A stretch of DNA of 64,000 bases, taken from positions 1 through 64,000 of the forward strand of contig JANWVY010000003.1 of NCBI GenBank assembly GCA_025056455.1, in the 5' to 3' direction. This DNA comes from Bryobacteraceae bacterium. Its GTDB lineage: Bacteria > Acidobacteriota > Terriglobia > Bryobacterales > Bryobacteraceae. This document shows, piece after piece, positions 18,113 to 28,188 of this stretch. A model generated the notes under the pieces. The model searched no databases, was not told where the DNA came from, and saw only the letters and a program-made list of their open reading frames with translations. Both the position numbers and the translations under genes were made by a program. Each line of letters begins with the position of its first letter. Positions within the stretch are counted from its first letter, which is position 1.

Positions 18113-21100
18113 ATGGTTCGCCCGGTCTCATGGCTATGGTTGTGTCTGGCGGGTGGGGTAGCGCAAGTCACTCCGCTGCAATCCGCCGTCGAATTCAATC
18201 GCGACATCCGGCCACTGCTGTCTGACCGCTGCTTTGCCTGCCACGGGCCTGATGGCGCGAATCGAAAAGCGGGTCTGCGCTTGGACCAGGAGTTAGAAGC
18301 GAAGGCCAAGCTGCGCAACAAGTATCCGATTGTCCCCGGGGATCCTTCGCAAAGCGAAGTCTACCTCCGCATCACCAGTAAAAATCCCGCGCTGCGGATG
18401 CCACCGGCCTACCTCGGTCACGCTGCTCTCAGCCAGAACGAGATCGCGCTGATTCGGCAATGGATCGAGGAAGGTGCGCACTGGCAAAAACACTGGTCCT
18501 TTATCCCGGTTGTGCGTCCTGCCGTGCCGCCGCTCGAGGGCTGGGGAAACAATCCAGTAGACGCCTTTGTTGCAGCCCGGTTGCGCCAGGAGGGTTTGAG
18601 GCCTTCACCGGAAGCGCCCAAACCGGCTCTGCTGCGCCGCGTGACCCTAGATCTGACTGGTTTGCCCCCCACGCCGGAGGAGACCAAGGCTTTTTTAGAA
18701 GACCGCTTGGCTGGTGCCTACGAGCGAGTGGTGGATCGGCTTCTCGCATCTCCCCGCTATGCCGAGCGGATGGCCATTCGCTGGTTAGAGGCGGCGCGGT
18801 ATGCCGACACCAACGGCTACCAAAGTGATGGCATCCGCCAAATGTGGCGCTGGCGCGATTGGGTGATTGATGCCTTCCACCGCAACAAGCCTTTCGATGA
18901 ATTCACGGTCGAGCAGATCGCCGGAGATCTGCTCCCTAACCAAACTCGCGAACAGCGCATCGCCACAGGCTTCCACCGCAACCACCGCACCAACGCCGAA
19001 GGTGGAATTGTCGAAGAGGAGTTCCGAACGGAATATGTCGCCGACCGGGTCGAAACGACGGCTACCGTGTGGCTGGGCCTTACCCTCGGCTGCGCGCGCT
19101 GCCACGACCACAAATACGACCCGCTCACGCAACGCGATTTCTACTCCTTGTTCGCCTTTTTCAACAATGTTCCTGAGCGAGGCCTTGTCTATAACTTTGG
19201 CAACGAGGAGCCTTTCATTCCGGCCCCGCTCCCAGAGCAGGAGCAGCGGCTTGCCGAACTTACTGCCCGGCTGCACCAGGCTGAACGCCAGTGGCGCGCT
19301 TTGAAACCTGTGGTTGAGCGGCAGCAAAGGCGATGGGAAAAACAGTCTCAACCTTTGGCCGACTGGCAGCCTGGTGAAGACTTGGTGTTGCACTTTCCTT
19401 TGGAAGAGGCGACCGCGACAGGTCTCGTTGCTGGGCCGGGCAAGTTGGGCAAAGCAGTCTATTTCGATGGCAAAGCCGCCATCGAAGCAGGCTTCGAAGT
19501 AGCGAAATTCGACTTTAAAGACCCCTTTACGTTTTCTGCTTGGATTAAGCCCGAAGCGCCGAACGGCGCCATCCTATCCCGGGCGGAAGACTTTTGGGAA
19601 GGAGAGGGCTACACCTGGTTTCTCCACGAAGGGAAACTTCGCCTTCACTCCACGCGGCGCTTCACTGACATTAGCCTGCGCATTGAGACCTTAGAACCTT
19701 TAAAGCTCGGCGAGTGGCAGCATGTAGCGATTAGCTACGACGGCTATCGCAAGGGCGCTGGTGTGCGGATGTACGTGAACGGCCAATCCCGCGAACTAAA
19801 GATTCTTTTTGACGAGCTGACCTACCCGTTTGGCCCGAAGCAACCCTTCCGTCTAGGCGCCGGCGCGGGAGAGAAATACCGGTATCGAGGCTGGATGGAC
19901 GAGGTGCGGATTTATCGCCGGGCGCTATCGGCCGAGGAGGTAGCAGCGCTTTCCGTCCCCGAGCCGCTTGGCGAGCTGTTGCGTCTTCCCAAGCGGGTTA
20001 GAAGCCAGTTGCAGGAGCAAAAACTGCGGCTTGCGTTTCTCGATCTCGCGGCACCACAAGCTGTCCGTCAAGCGCTGCGCGCCGTGCAGGCTGCGCGCCG
20101 GGAATGGCGTTCCTTCTATGATTCGATTCCCACCGTAATGGTGATGAAGGAAAGCGCTACACCGCGCGAGACGTTCATCCTCCAGCGCGGCGCCTACGAC
20201 GCGCCGGGCGAACGAGTGTCGCCTGCCGTTCCTGCTGTCCTGGGCGGCTGGAAACAAGAGTGGCCGAAAAATCGCCTCGGCCTGGCCCGGTGGTTGGTGG
20301 ATCGTTCCAATCCGCTCACAGCTCGCGTGCTCGTGAACCGCTTCTGGCAAATGCTATTCGGTACGGGGCTAGTCAAGACGAGTGAGGATTTTGGAGCCCA
20401 AGGCGAATGGCCGATTCACCGAGACTTGCTGGACTGGCTGGCGGCCGAGTTCATGGACTCGGGTTGGAACGTGAAAGCCATTCTCCGGACCATCGTCCTG
20501 AGCGCCACCTACCGCCAGGACTCCAAAGTCACGCCCGAGCTTCTCCAGCGCGACCCCGAAAACCGGCTGCTGGCGCGGGGACCGCGGCTGCGCCTGCCGG
20601 CCGAAATGGTGCGCGATCAGGCGCTGGCTGTCTCGGGCCTACTGGTCGAGCAACTTGGCGGACCATCGGTGAAACCTTACCAACCGCCGGGCCTGTGGCA
20701 AGAGCTTTCTGGTGGCAAGTATGAGGAGGATCAAGGTCCGGGCCTTTACCGGCGCAGCCTTTACACCTTCTGGCGGCGCACCATCGCCCCTCCCTCAATG
20801 ATTAATTTTGATTCGCCGACTCGAGAAGTTTGCACCGTGCGCGAAACGCGCACCAACACTCCCTTGCAAGCTCTCAATCTGATGAACGAAGTGACGTTCG
20901 TGGAAGCAGCTCGCAAGCTGGCCGAGCGAATGCTCAAGCAAGGGGCACAGGACCCGCTCGCCTACGGATTTGAACTCGCGCTGGGTCGTCAGGCCTCGCC
21001 GGAGGAGTTGGCGGTGTTAAAGCGGCTTCTCGAGCGATTTCGCCAGCGTTACCAGCAAGACACGAAGTCCGCCGAGAAATATCTCGCCGTGGGGGCCTCG

Positions 21101-21196
21101 CAGCGGGATCCGTCGCTTGCGCCCGCCGAACTGGCCGCCCATGCCAGCGTCGCCAGCGTGCTTTTAAACCTCGATGAGTTTGTCACCAAGGAGTAG
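18113..21196 (+). CDS. PSD1 cytochrome-DUF1549-LamG-DUF1553 protein
   Basis: The 1,027-residue exported protein begins with a signal peptide, then a planctomycete-type cytochrome c domain with the heme motif CFACH (Cys40, Cys43, His44). A DUF1549 region follows (about 130-340) with a second CARCHDHKYDP motif. A concanavalin/LamG-like insert is at about 422-606 (GKAVYFDGKAAI, FTFSAWIKPEAP), and DUF1553 is at about 700-1015 (NRFWQMLFGTGLVKTSEDFG, TRTNTPLQALNLMN). Such proteins come paired with a DUF1501 protein in Planctomycetota and Acidobacteriota, as here: the next gene starts 6 bases after the stop. Their biochemical role is not established; heme binding and carbohydrate binding by the LamG insert are reasonable expectations. 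Confidence 0.9.
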   Translation: MVRPVSWLWLCLAGGVAQVTPLQSAVEFNRDIRPLLSDRCFACHGPDGANRKAGLRLDQELEAKAKLRNKYPIVPGDPSQSEVYLRITSKNPALRMPPAYLGHAALSQNEIALIRQWIEEGAHWQKHWSFIPVVRPAVPPLEGWGNNPVDAFVAARLRQEGLRPSPEAPKPALLRRVTLDLTGLPPTPEETKAFLEDRLAGAYERVVDRLLASPRYAERMAIRWLEAARYADTNGYQSDGIRQMWRWRDWVIDAFHRNKPFDEFTVEQIAGDLLPNQTREQRIATGFHRNHRTNAEGGIVEEEFRTEYVADRVETTATVWLGLTLGCARCHDHKYDPLTQRDFYSLFAFFNNVPERGLVYNFGNEEPFIPAPLPEQEQRLAELTARLHQAERQWRALKPVVERQQRRWEKQSQPLADWQPGEDLVLHFPLEEATATGLVAGPGKLGKAVYFDGKAAIEAGFEVAKFDFKDPFTFSAWIKPEAPNGAILSRAEDFWEGEGYTWFLHEGKLRLHSTRRFTDISLRIETLEPLKLGEWQHVAISYDGYRKGAGVRMYVNGQSRELKILFDELTYPFGPKQPFRLGAGAGEKYRYRGWMDEVRIYRRALSAEEVAALSVPEPLGELLRLPKRVRSQLQEQKLRLAFLDLAAPQAVRQALRAVQAARREWRSFYDSIPTVMVMKESATPRETFILQRGAYDAPGERVSPAVPAVLGGWKQEWPKNRLGLARWLVDRSNPLTARVLVNRFWQMLFGTGLVKTSEDFGAQGEWPIHRDLLDWLAAEFMDSGWNVKAILRTIVLSATYRQDSKVTPELLQRDPENRLLARGPRLRLPAEMVRDQALAVSGLLVEQLGGPSVKPYQPPGLWQELSGGKYEEDQGPGLYRRSLYTFWRRTIAPPSMINFDSPTREVCTVRETRTNTPLQALNLMNEVTFVEAARKLAERMLKQGAQDPLAYGFELALGRQASPEELAVLKRLLERFRQRYQQDTKSAEKYLAVGASQRDPSLAPAELAAHASVASVLLNLDEFVTKE

Positions 21197-21202
21197 GGCG
21201 CT

Positions 21203-22651
21203 ATGGAGATTTCAACCCTGGAACGTGAGGTCTGGAAGAATCGAACGCGGCGCTATTTTTTCCGCCGCGCGGCGATGGGGTTGGGCATCCCTGCTCTAGC
21301 CTCGCTACTGAACCCCAAAGCCCAGGCGCGGCAGGCAGGACTTCCCGGACTGCCCCATTTCGCGCCCAAGGCGAAGCGGGCCATCTATTTATTCCAATCG
21401 GGCGGCCCTTCTCAAATTGAGCTTTTCGAGCACAAGCCAGCGCTCAAGAAGTACGAAGGCGTGGAGTTGCCGGAATCCGTTCGCATGGGCCAGCGGCTTA
21501 CCGGCATGTCGGCGACGCAATCGAGTTTACCCATTGTGCCCTCCCGCTTTCCGATCTCGCAGCGCGGCGCCAGCGGAGCCTGGGTGAGCGACCTTTTGCC
21601 CTACACCGCAAAGGTGGCCGATGAGCTCTGCTTCATTAAGTCCGTTTATACGGAAGCCATTAACCACGATCCTGCAGTCACCTTTTTCCAGACCGGCTCG
21701 CAGATTGCAGGTCGCCCCAGCATCGGAGCGTGGCTTGCCTATGGATTGGGCGCCGATACCGAGGATCTGCCTGCTTTCGTAGTCATGATTTCTCCAGGGC
21801 AAGGCGGTGGTGGACAGCCTCTTTACGACCGACTGTGGGGCAGTGGATTTCTGCCGACAAAATACCAGGGCGTGAAATTTCGCTCGGTCGGCGATCCCGT
21901 TCTTTACCTCTCCAACCCGGATGGTTTTACTGGCGAGGACCGCCGAGTTTACCTTGACGCACTCGCGGAATTAAACCAAAGGCGGCTGGCTGAAGTGGGA
22001 GACCCCGAAATCGCCACGCGGATTGCGCAATATGAGATGGCTTTCCGCATGCAGACGTCCGTTCCGGAATTGACGGATCTTTCCAAAGAGCCACCCTCGA
22101 CCTTCGAGCTTTACGGTCCCGATGCCCGTAAGCCCGGTACTTTCGCGGCCAACTGTTTGCTGGCGCGGAGACTGGCAGAACGAGGGGTGCGCTTTATTCA
22201 ATTGTTTGATCGCGATTGGGACCATCACGGTAACCTGCCGCAAGGCTTGCCCAAGAAATGCCGCGATACGGATCGAGCGGCTGCCGCTCTCATTACCGAC
22301 CTGAAGCAGCGTGGCATGCTTGAGGAAACCTTGGTGATTTGGGGCGGGGAATTCGGCCGCACGGTTTACTGTCAGGGCCGGCTAACTAAAGACGATTACG
22401 GCCGCGACCACCATCCCCGCTGTTTCACGATGTGGATGGCGGGCGGAGGCGTGAAGCCAGGACTCAGCTACGGCGAGACCGACGACTACAGCTACAACAT
22501 CGTCAGCAATCCGGTGCACGTGCACGACCTGCAGGCAACCATTTTGCACTGTCTCGGCATCGACCACACACGGCTGACCTATCGCTACATGGGTCGCTAC
22601 TTCCGTCTCACGGATGTCCACGGCCAAGTCGTGAAGGACATCTTGACCTGA
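21203..22651 (+). CDS. DUF1501 family protein (alkaline-phosphatase/sulfatase fold)
   Basis: A 482-residue exported protein with a twin-arginine-type signal ([20 protein letters not shown]). The body is typical of DUF1501: [18 protein letters not shown] near the start, RGVRFIQLF in the middle, then WGGEFGRT and [11 protein letters not shown] near the C-terminus. The family has the alkaline-phosphatase-like fold, but its activity is not established. It is the direct partner of the preceding PSD1/DUF1553 gene: 6 bases apart, the same direction and the same family pairing seen in many genomes, so the two almost surely act together. A GC-rich hairpin follows the stop. Confidence 0.9.
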   Translation: MEISTLEREVWKNRTRRYFFRRAAMGLGIPALASLLNPKAQARQAGLPGLPHFAPKAKRAIYLFQSGGPSQIELFEHKPALKKYEGVELPESVRMGQRLTGMSATQSSLPIVPSRFPISQRGASGAWVSDLLPYTAKVADELCFIKSVYTEAINHDPAVTFFQTGSQIAGRPSIGAWLAYGLGADTEDLPAFVVMISPGQGGGGQPLYDRLWGSGFLPTKYQGVKFRSVGDPVLYLSNPDGFTGEDRRVYLDALAELNQRRLAEVGDPEIATRIAQYEMAFRMQTSVPELTDLSKEPPSTFELYGPDARKPGTFAANCLLARRLAERGVRFIQLFDRDWDHHGNLPQGLPKKCRDTDRAAAALITDLKQRGMLEETLVIWGGEFGRTVYCQGRLTKDDYGRDHHPRCFTMWMAGGGVKPGLSYGETDDYSYNIVSNPVHVHDLQATILHCLGIDHTRLTYRYMGRYFRLTDVHGQVVKDILT

Positions 22652-22677
22652 GGAATCGCTAAGGGGCGCTCCCGAAT

Positions 22678-22731
22678 GGGTGGATGGGGGCGCGGCGGGG
22701 CGGCTTTTCCACCCTGAGCGCGGCGCCGCGC
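22678..22731. repeat. inverted repeats downstream of the DUF1501 gene
   Basis: GGGTGGA (22678-22684) pairs with TCCACCC (22708-22714) around a 23-base loop. A perfect 14-base palindrome, GCGCGGCGCCGCGC (22718-22731), follows. There is no T-run, so terminator function is only possible. Confidence 0.35.
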
Positions 22732-22794
22732 GGGAAACCGCAACCGAAATCCAGGCATCTACCAAAGTGATATAGTTGCCTCAAGGTGAATTTC

Positions 22795-23952
22795 ATGTCG
22801 CACATCAAAATGCTGAGGTGGGTGGTGGTCGCCGTTGTGGCGATTCTCAGTTGGGCGGCCTTTGGGTGGCTGGCGCAAGCTCAGCAGGGACCCGCGAAGT
22901 CCGGCTCGGAAACCGTCGCCCGTCCGCGGAAAAAGACCTCCAGCCCAGCCGCCAGCGAAGAAACGGAACAGCCCAAAATCCCCTCCAAATTGATGAAAAA
23001 GGATGCAAAAGATCTAGAAGAACTGCCCACATTTCGCTCCGACACGATCACCGTCAGTTTGGACGTCGCGGTGCTCGATAGCAAAGGACGGTTCATCCCC
23101 AAGATTCCTCAAGCGAACTTTCGCATCCTCGAAGATGGCGTGCCGCAAAAAATTGCGACCTTCAGCATGGGCGAGGCCCCGATGACCGTGGCCATGGTGA
23201 TTGAATTTAGCAATCTATTCCAGCAGTACTGGACCGAGGGCTGGTATCAAACACTCACCGCGGCCTACGGGTTTGTAGAAACTCTGCGCCCGGATGATTA
23301 CGTGGCTATCATTGCCTATGATCTGCGTCCGGAAATTCTTTCCGATTTCACCACCGACCGGCGACAGATTCAGGAAGCGCTGCAGCGCATGCGCATCGCC
23401 GCTTACTCAGAATCGAACCTCTATGACGCAATTGTGGATACCGCCGAGCGAATGTCCGAGATCGAGGGACGCAAGGCAATCGTGTTGATTTCTTCTGGCA
23501 TTGATACCTTCAGCAAGCTGACCTTTGATAAAGCCCGCAAGGCTCTGCAAAACGCTGGCGTACCCATTTACTCCATTGGGCTGTTGCAGGCTCTACGGGA
23601 GTGGATGGACGCTCGCGGATGGCTTGGACCGATTGCCCGCCTCGATTTTTTGCAAGCCGACAACCAGCTACGCACCTTTTCCAAAGAAACAGGCGGTCAA
23701 GCCTTTTTCCCAAGATTTTATGGAGAATTTCCAGGAATTTTTCGGGCTATTCACGAAGCCTTGCGGAATCAGTATTTCATTACCTATCAGCCTACGAATC
23801 AGGCCAGGGACGGTAAGTTTCGCCGGGTGAAAGTGGAACTCGTGAACCCTGCCACCAACGAGCCGCTCCGGATCGTGGATGAAAGGGGCAAGCCAATCAA
23901 ATATCAGATCGTGGCCAAGGCAGGCTATACGGCTCCCCGCGAGGTTGAATAG
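22795..23952 (+). CDS. VWA-domain protein (VWFA-related acidobacterial type)
   Basis: The 385-residue exported protein has a signal anchor (residues 4-26), a polar Lys/Pro/Ser-rich linker, then VSLDVAVLDSKGRFI, the usual opening of this acidobacterial family. The VWA fold follows. The MIDAS-type positions are unusual: the first strand reads VAMVIEFSNLF instead of a DxSxS motif, so metal binding may be lost. Later segments match the family: EGRKAIVLISSGIDTFS and PIYSIGLLQA. The start is ATG 22795 with AAGGTG 6 bases upstream; GTG 22786 is the alternative, and TATAGT at 22771-22776 may be the -10. Function in the family is unknown; adhesion or protein interaction at the cell surface is plausible. 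Confidence 0.82.
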   Translation: MSHIKMLRWVVVAVVAILSWAAFGWLAQAQQGPAKSGSETVARPRKKTSSPAASEETEQPKIPSKLMKKDAKDLEELPTFRSDTITVSLDVAVLDSKGRFIPKIPQANFRILEDGVPQKIATFSMGEAPMTVAMVIEFSNLFQQYWTEGWYQTLTAAYGFVETLRPDDYVAIIAYDLRPEILSDFTTDRRQIQEALQRMRIAAYSESNLYDAIVDTAERMSEIEGRKAIVLISSGIDTFSKLTFDKARKALQNAGVPIYSIGLLQALREWMDARGWLGPIARLDFLQADNQLRTFSKETGGQAFFPRFYGEFPGIFRAIHEALRNQYFITYQPTNQARDGKFRRVKVELVNPATNEPLRIVDERGKPIKYQIVAKAGYTAPREVE

Positions 23953-24080
23953 AGTGGCGCGATTGCCAGCCGGCAGTTTGCGCCAGGAGCCGAGCAGTGC
24001 GAGGCAAAACAGGCGCAAACCTGTAGGTGACTGCCCGGAGGCTTGAAACGGCGGCTGACTTGGGCGCATGCTGGAGGCGG

Positions 24081-26186
24081 ATGGCATCTGTCATGATTTC
24101 GAAACTCGCACCCAGAAAGGCCGCGACCTACCGCGAGCTGTCCGCCGAAGACTTGCGCCGGGCCTACCGCTGGATGCTCACTTCGCGGCGGTTGGACGAT
24201 CGCGAGATTCTGCTCAAGCGCCAAAACCGCATCTACTTTCAAATTAGCGGTGCGGGTCATGAAGCCGTGCAGGTGGCCGCAGCCATGGTCCTGCGCCCTG
24301 GCGTCGATTGGGTTTACCCCTACTATCGCGACCGCGCCCTGGTCCTGGCGCTGGGAATCACCCCGCTTGACATGCTCCTCCAAGCCGTCGGCGCCCGAAA
24401 CGATCCGGCTTCGGGGGGCCGGCAGATGCCGTCGCATTGGGGAAATCCCAAACTGAATATCGTTTCCGCCTCCTCACCCACCGGCACTCAGTTTCTGCAA
24501 GCGGCCGGTTGCGCCGAGGCGACGCGCTACCTACCAGCAGCGGACGAGGAGATCACCTTCACGTCGGGGGGCGATGGGGCGACGAGCGAAGGAGAATTTT
24601 GGGAATCACTCAATTTAGCCTGTCTCGAAAGATTGCCCCTGCTGTACTTGATTGAGGACAACGGTTATGCGATCTCCGTCCCGGTTGAAAAGCAGACGGC
24701 CGGAGGGAGCATTTCCGCCCTGGTGGCCGGCTTCCCTAATCTCCACGTGGAAGAGTGCGACGGGTGTGATTTTACGGCCTCCTATGATGCCTTAGCGCGA
24801 GCTGCCGCCTGGTGCCGTGCGCGTCAAGGCCCGGCCCTCGTTCATGCGCATGTGATCCGGCCTTACAGCCACTCACTGTCCGATGACGAGCGCCTCTATC
24901 GAACCGAGGCCGAGCGCCAAGCCGAAGCGACGCGCGATCCAATCTACCGTTTCCCAGAATGGCTGATCGAGCACGGTTACGCGGAACGGAGCACGCTTCA
25001 GTGGATCGGACACGAGGTCGAAGTCGAGATCCAACGCGCTTGTGAGGAAGCTTTAAAAGCGGCTGCGCCAGAGCCCGGTTCCTATTTGCGCCATCTCTAC
25101 TCCGAGCGGACGGACCCAACTTCCAGCGAATTTCTCGCCGAGCCACATCTCGAAGGCGAGCCCCGGACCATGGTGGACGCCATCAACCTCACGCTCGCTG
25201 AAGAGATGCGCCGGGATCCGCGAATTCTTGTCTTCGGAGAAGACGTGGCCGATTGTAGCCGCGAAGAAAATCTGCCCCTTGTGAAAGGTAAGGGAGGAGT
25301 CTTCAAAGCCACGCAGGGTCTTCAGCGGGAATTTGGCAGTCACCGCTGTTTTAACACGCCGCTGGCCGAAGCTGCCATCGTTGGCCGCGCGATCGGCTTG
25401 GCGACGCGGGGCTTAAAGCCCGTTGCTGAAATTCAATTTTTTGACTATATTTGGCCGGCCATGATGCAAATCCGCGATGAACTGGCCACCCTGCGCTGGC
25501 GGTCGCACGGAGCGTTTTCTTGTCCCGTCGTCATCCGCGTTCCGATCGGTGGTTATCTTGGTGGTGGCGCCGTCTACCACAGCCAGTCCGGCGAGGTCAT
25601 CTTCACACATATCCCTGGTCTGCGCGTCGTCATGCCCTCGAATGCGTTGGATGCTTGCGGCCTGCTGCGGACTGCCCTGCGGTGCGATGACCCAGTGCTT
25701 TTTCTCGAACACAAGAAGCTTTACCGCGAACCCTACAATCGATCCCCTCATCCAGGTAAAGACTACACGATCCCGTTTGGACAGGCGCGCGTGGTCAAAC
25801 CGGGCCAGGATCTCACCGTCATCACCTACGGCGCCCTCGTGCAAAAGGCGCTACAAGCGGCGGCGGAAGTCGAGCGCCGGGATCCTGCACGCCGAATTGA
25901 GGTGATTGACCTTCGAAGCCTTGCTCCGTATGACTGGCGGGCCATCGGTGAGAGCGTGAAACGAACCAATCGCGTCCTAATTGCGTACGAGGACAATTTA
26001 AGCTTCGGCTATGGAGCCGAAATTGCTGCCCGGATTGCGGATGAACTGTTTTCCCACTTGGACGCTCCGCTCCGGCGTGTAGCGGCGAAAGACACCTGGA
26101 TTGCCTACAACCCGCAGCTTGAAGATGAAATTTTGCCGCAGACTTCCGATTTGGTCCGCGAGATGGAATGGCTATTGCGCTATTAG
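24081..26186 (+). CDS. fused 2-oxoacid dehydrogenase E1 (alpha-beta), thiamine-diphosphate dependent
   Basis: This 701-residue protein joins both E1 subunits of a branched-chain 2-oxoacid or pyruvate dehydrogenase-type complex in one chain. The alpha half (to about 340) has the thiamine diphosphate motif [17 protein letters not shown]...EDNGYAI and [10 protein letters not shown]. The beta half (from about 358) has [34 protein letters not shown] and the C-terminal transketolase domain [13 protein letters not shown]. It should decarboxylate a 2-oxoacid and pass the acyl group to a lipoyl E2 protein. No E2 or E3 gene is in the window, so the partner is elsewhere. GGAGG at 24073-24077 lies very close to ATG 24081; ATG 24093 is an alternative start, and the GTG at 24027 has no support. 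Confidence 0.88.
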   Translation: MASVMISKLAPRKAATYRELSAEDLRRAYRWMLTSRRLDDREILLKRQNRIYFQISGAGHEAVQVAAAMVLRPGVDWVYPYYRDRALVLALGITPLDMLLQAVGARNDPASGGRQMPSHWGNPKLNIVSASSPTGTQFLQAAGCAEATRYLPAADEEITFTSGGDGATSEGEFWESLNLACLERLPLLYLIEDNGYAISVPVEKQTAGGSISALVAGFPNLHVEECDGCDFTASYDALARAAAWCRARQGPALVHAHVIRPYSHSLSDDERLYRTEAERQAEATRDPIYRFPEWLIEHGYAERSTLQWIGHEVEVEIQRACEEALKAAAPEPGSYLRHLYSERTDPTSSEFLAEPHLEGEPRTMVDAINLTLAEEMRRDPRILVFGEDVADCSREENLPLVKGKGGVFKATQGLQREFGSHRCFNTPLAEAAIVGRAIGLATRGLKPVAEIQFFDYIWPAMMQIRDELATLRWRSHGAFSCPVVIRVPIGGYLGGGAVYHSQSGEVIFTHIPGLRVVMPSNALDACGLLRTALRCDDPVLFLEHKKLYREPYNRSPHPGKDYTIPFGQARVVKPGQDLTVITYGALVQKALQAAAEVERRDPARRIEVIDLRSLAPYDWRAIGESVKRTNRVLIAYEDNLSFGYGAEIAARIADELFSHLDAPLRRVAAKDTWIAYNPQLEDEILPQTSDLVREMEWLLRY

Positions 26187-26213
26187 CGCTTGCGACCGCC
26201 AAAGAAAAGGCGT

Positions 26214-26855
26214 TTAAGGTAATTCCGTAATCCGGATGTTGCGGAACTCCACCAGCGTTCCGTGGCCCAAAAAGCCGATATGCCCGCTTCTGTTCTTTAA
26301 TCCATAGTGGCGTTTTAACACTGCGGGTTCCTGTACGATCTCGAGATCGGTGTGAAGAATAATGACTCCGTTGAGCTTAACCTGGATTTTGCTTCCCTGG
26401 GCGGTCACCTCCTCTTCGTTCCACTCCCCGGCTGGCTTTTGAAATCCTGTGCGCGCGGGAATGACATCATAGATCGAGCCGGTATATTGTTCCGGGCGGA
26501 GGCGTCCCTTGTATTTTTCGTGACCATCATCGAGGATTTGGATTTCCATGCCGGAATAGGCAGCGTCGCCCTCGAGAGGAGCGCGGATACCGAGCCCGTT
26601 GTTGCCACCCGGCGATAGCCGGTATTCAAACCGCAGGATAAAGTTGGAGTAGCGCTTCTCGGTGTAGAGATTACCTCCCCCTTCAGCCGGACAGACCAGG
26701 ATGCCGTCTTGCACCAGGTAGCCCGGGCCTTTGCCCTTCACCAGAGTCCAGCCTTTCAAACTCTTGCCATCAAAAAGAGAAACAAAACCTTCTTCGGCGA
26801 GTCCCGCAGCCGGAATCATCGTAATCCAAGCAAGCCAAAGCATGGGTTCAGACAT
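26214..26855 (-). CDS. DUF1080 (3-keto-disaccharide hydrolase-like) secreted protein
   Basis: The 213-residue protein has a signal peptide ([17 protein letters not shown]) and one concanavalin-like DUF1080 domain. Diagnostic segments are [14 protein letters not shown] at the start, [23 protein letters not shown] in the middle and [19 protein letters not shown] at the end. The family is common in Planctomycetota, Bacteroidota and Acidobacteriota. Members have been linked to hydrolysis of 3-keto-glycosides, though many are simply carbohydrate-binding. The length is normal for a single-domain member. It is convergent with the E1 gene and divergent from larC. ATG 26843 is an alternative start. 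Confidence 0.88.
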   Translation of the reverse strand: MSEPMLWLAWITMIPAAGLAEEGFVSLFDGKSLKGWTLVKGKGPGYLVQDGILVCPAEGGGNLYTEKRYSNFILRFEYRLSPGGNNGLGIRAPLEGDAAYSGMEIQILDDGHEKYKGRLRPEQYTGSIYDVIPARTGFQKPAGEWNEEEVTAQGSKIQVKLNGVIILHTDLEIVQEPAVLKRHYGLKNRSGHIGFLGHGTLVEFRNIRITELP

Positions 26856-27030
26856 ATCTCAGCGTGTGCCAGCGGGTCAAGTCGAGATATCCTAAGAGGG
26901 TTAACGGTCCGTGTCCGGACCATGCCTTGGACGCACTTCTTTCCGGATGACCCCCACTGCCATTCGAACCCCGCCAACACAGAAACAGGGCGTCCGGAAA
27001 GTGGCACACAAGGCAGCAGAAAGGATCGCC

Positions 27031-28188
27031 ATGAAAATTGGATACTGGGACGCCTTCTCTGGGATTTCAGGAGATATGGCGGTCGGCTCTCTGATTGATG
27101 CGGGAGCTCCTTTTGCTGAGGTCGTGGCGGGGCTCGAATCCTTGGGAACGGGCGCACGATTTCGACAGGAGCGGGTCCGCCGTCGGGGCTTTGTGGCAAC
27201 CAAATTCTATGTTGATTTTGAGCCGCAGAAACATCACCGGCACCTTCCCCGCATTGAGAAGATGATTGAGGCGGCCGATTTACCCGAAGCAGTGAAGCAG
27301 CATGCCATTCAAGTGTTCCTCCGGTTGGGCGAAGCGGAGGCCAAAGTGCATGGCGTGCCGCTGGAAGAGGTTCACTTTCACGAAGTCGGCGCTGTCGATT
27401 CCATTTGCGATATTGTTGGCGCTTGTTTGGGCCTGCACTTGTTGGGCATTCGCAGAGCCTACTGCTCGCCGTTGAATCTCGGCTCGGGCTCGGTCCAAAC
27501 GGAGCATGGACGGCTTCCCGTTCCCGCTCCAGCCACGGCAGAACTGCTGGCGGGAAAGCCCGTCTATGCCGACGGTCCAGCATGTGAGCTGACCACCCCT
27601 ACGGGCGCCGCCCTCGCCGTTACTCTTTGCGCTGGCTTTGGCGCCATGCCCCCCATGCGGATTTCAAACACCGGTTACGGAGCCGGCGAAAAGGACTTTG
27701 AGCAACAGGCAAATCTTTTGCGGTTGGTTGTAGGCGAAGACTCGACTTCACAAGAGGCCGCCGTGGTTAGCGTCATTGAGGCCAACATCGACGATGCGTC
27801 ACCGCAAATTCTTGGCTACGCCATGGAAAGGCTGCTTTCTGCGGGCGCCCTCGATGTGTCGTTTAGCCCGCTCTGGATGAAGAAAAACCGCCAGGGTGTT
27901 TTGCTGCGTGTTCTCGCCGCGCCGGAGCTTCAGGAAAAACTTGCAGGTATTGTTTTCTCAGAAACCACCACCCTCGGTTTGCGGATCACACGGGCGGAAC
28001 GGCGGGTCCAACCGCGCAAAACCGTGGAGGTAAAAACGCCCCATGGCGCAGTGCGTATGAAGGTGTCTGCCGACGGCGCATTCGCCCCCGAATACGAAGA
28101 CTGCCGCCGCCTGGCCAGCGAAAACAATGTGCCCCTAAAACAAATCATTCAAGAGGCAAATTACGCTTATTTATCAAAGTTCCAATGA
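27031..28188 (+). CDS. larC: LarC, nickel-pincer cofactor nickel insertase
   Basis: LarC inserts nickel into the pyridinium bis-thiocarboxylate mononucleotide cofactor used by lactate racemase and related isomerases. The 385-residue product starts MKIGYWDAFSGISGDM at 27031, set by AAGGA 5 bases upstream; the ORF is open further upstream, to 26911, but that part is unlike the family. The conserved EVHFHEVGAVDSICDIVG (about 113-130) and the C-terminal VSVIEANIDDASPQILGYA, WMKKNRQG and FSETTTLGLR are present. In some lactobacilli larC is split and needs a frameshift, while here it is one continuous frame. The stop overlaps the metG start by ATGA. No larA, larB or larE is in the window. Confidence 0.92.
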   Translation: MKIGYWDAFSGISGDMAVGSLIDAGAPFAEVVAGLESLGTGARFRQERVRRRGFVATKFYVDFEPQKHHRHLPRIEKMIEAADLPEAVKQHAIQVFLRLGEAEAKVHGVPLEEVHFHEVGAVDSICDIVGACLGLHLLGIRRAYCSPLNLGSGSVQTEHGRLPVPAPATAELLAGKPVYADGPACELTTPTGAALAVTLCAGFGAMPPMRISNTGYGAGEKDFEQQANLLRLVVGEDSTSQEAAVVSVIEANIDDASPQILGYAMERLLSAGALDVSFSPLWMKKNRQGVLLRVLAAPELQEKLAGIVFSETTTLGLRITRAERRVQPRKTVEVKTPHGAVRMKVSADGAFAPEYEDCRRLASENNVPLKQIIQEANYAYLSKFQ

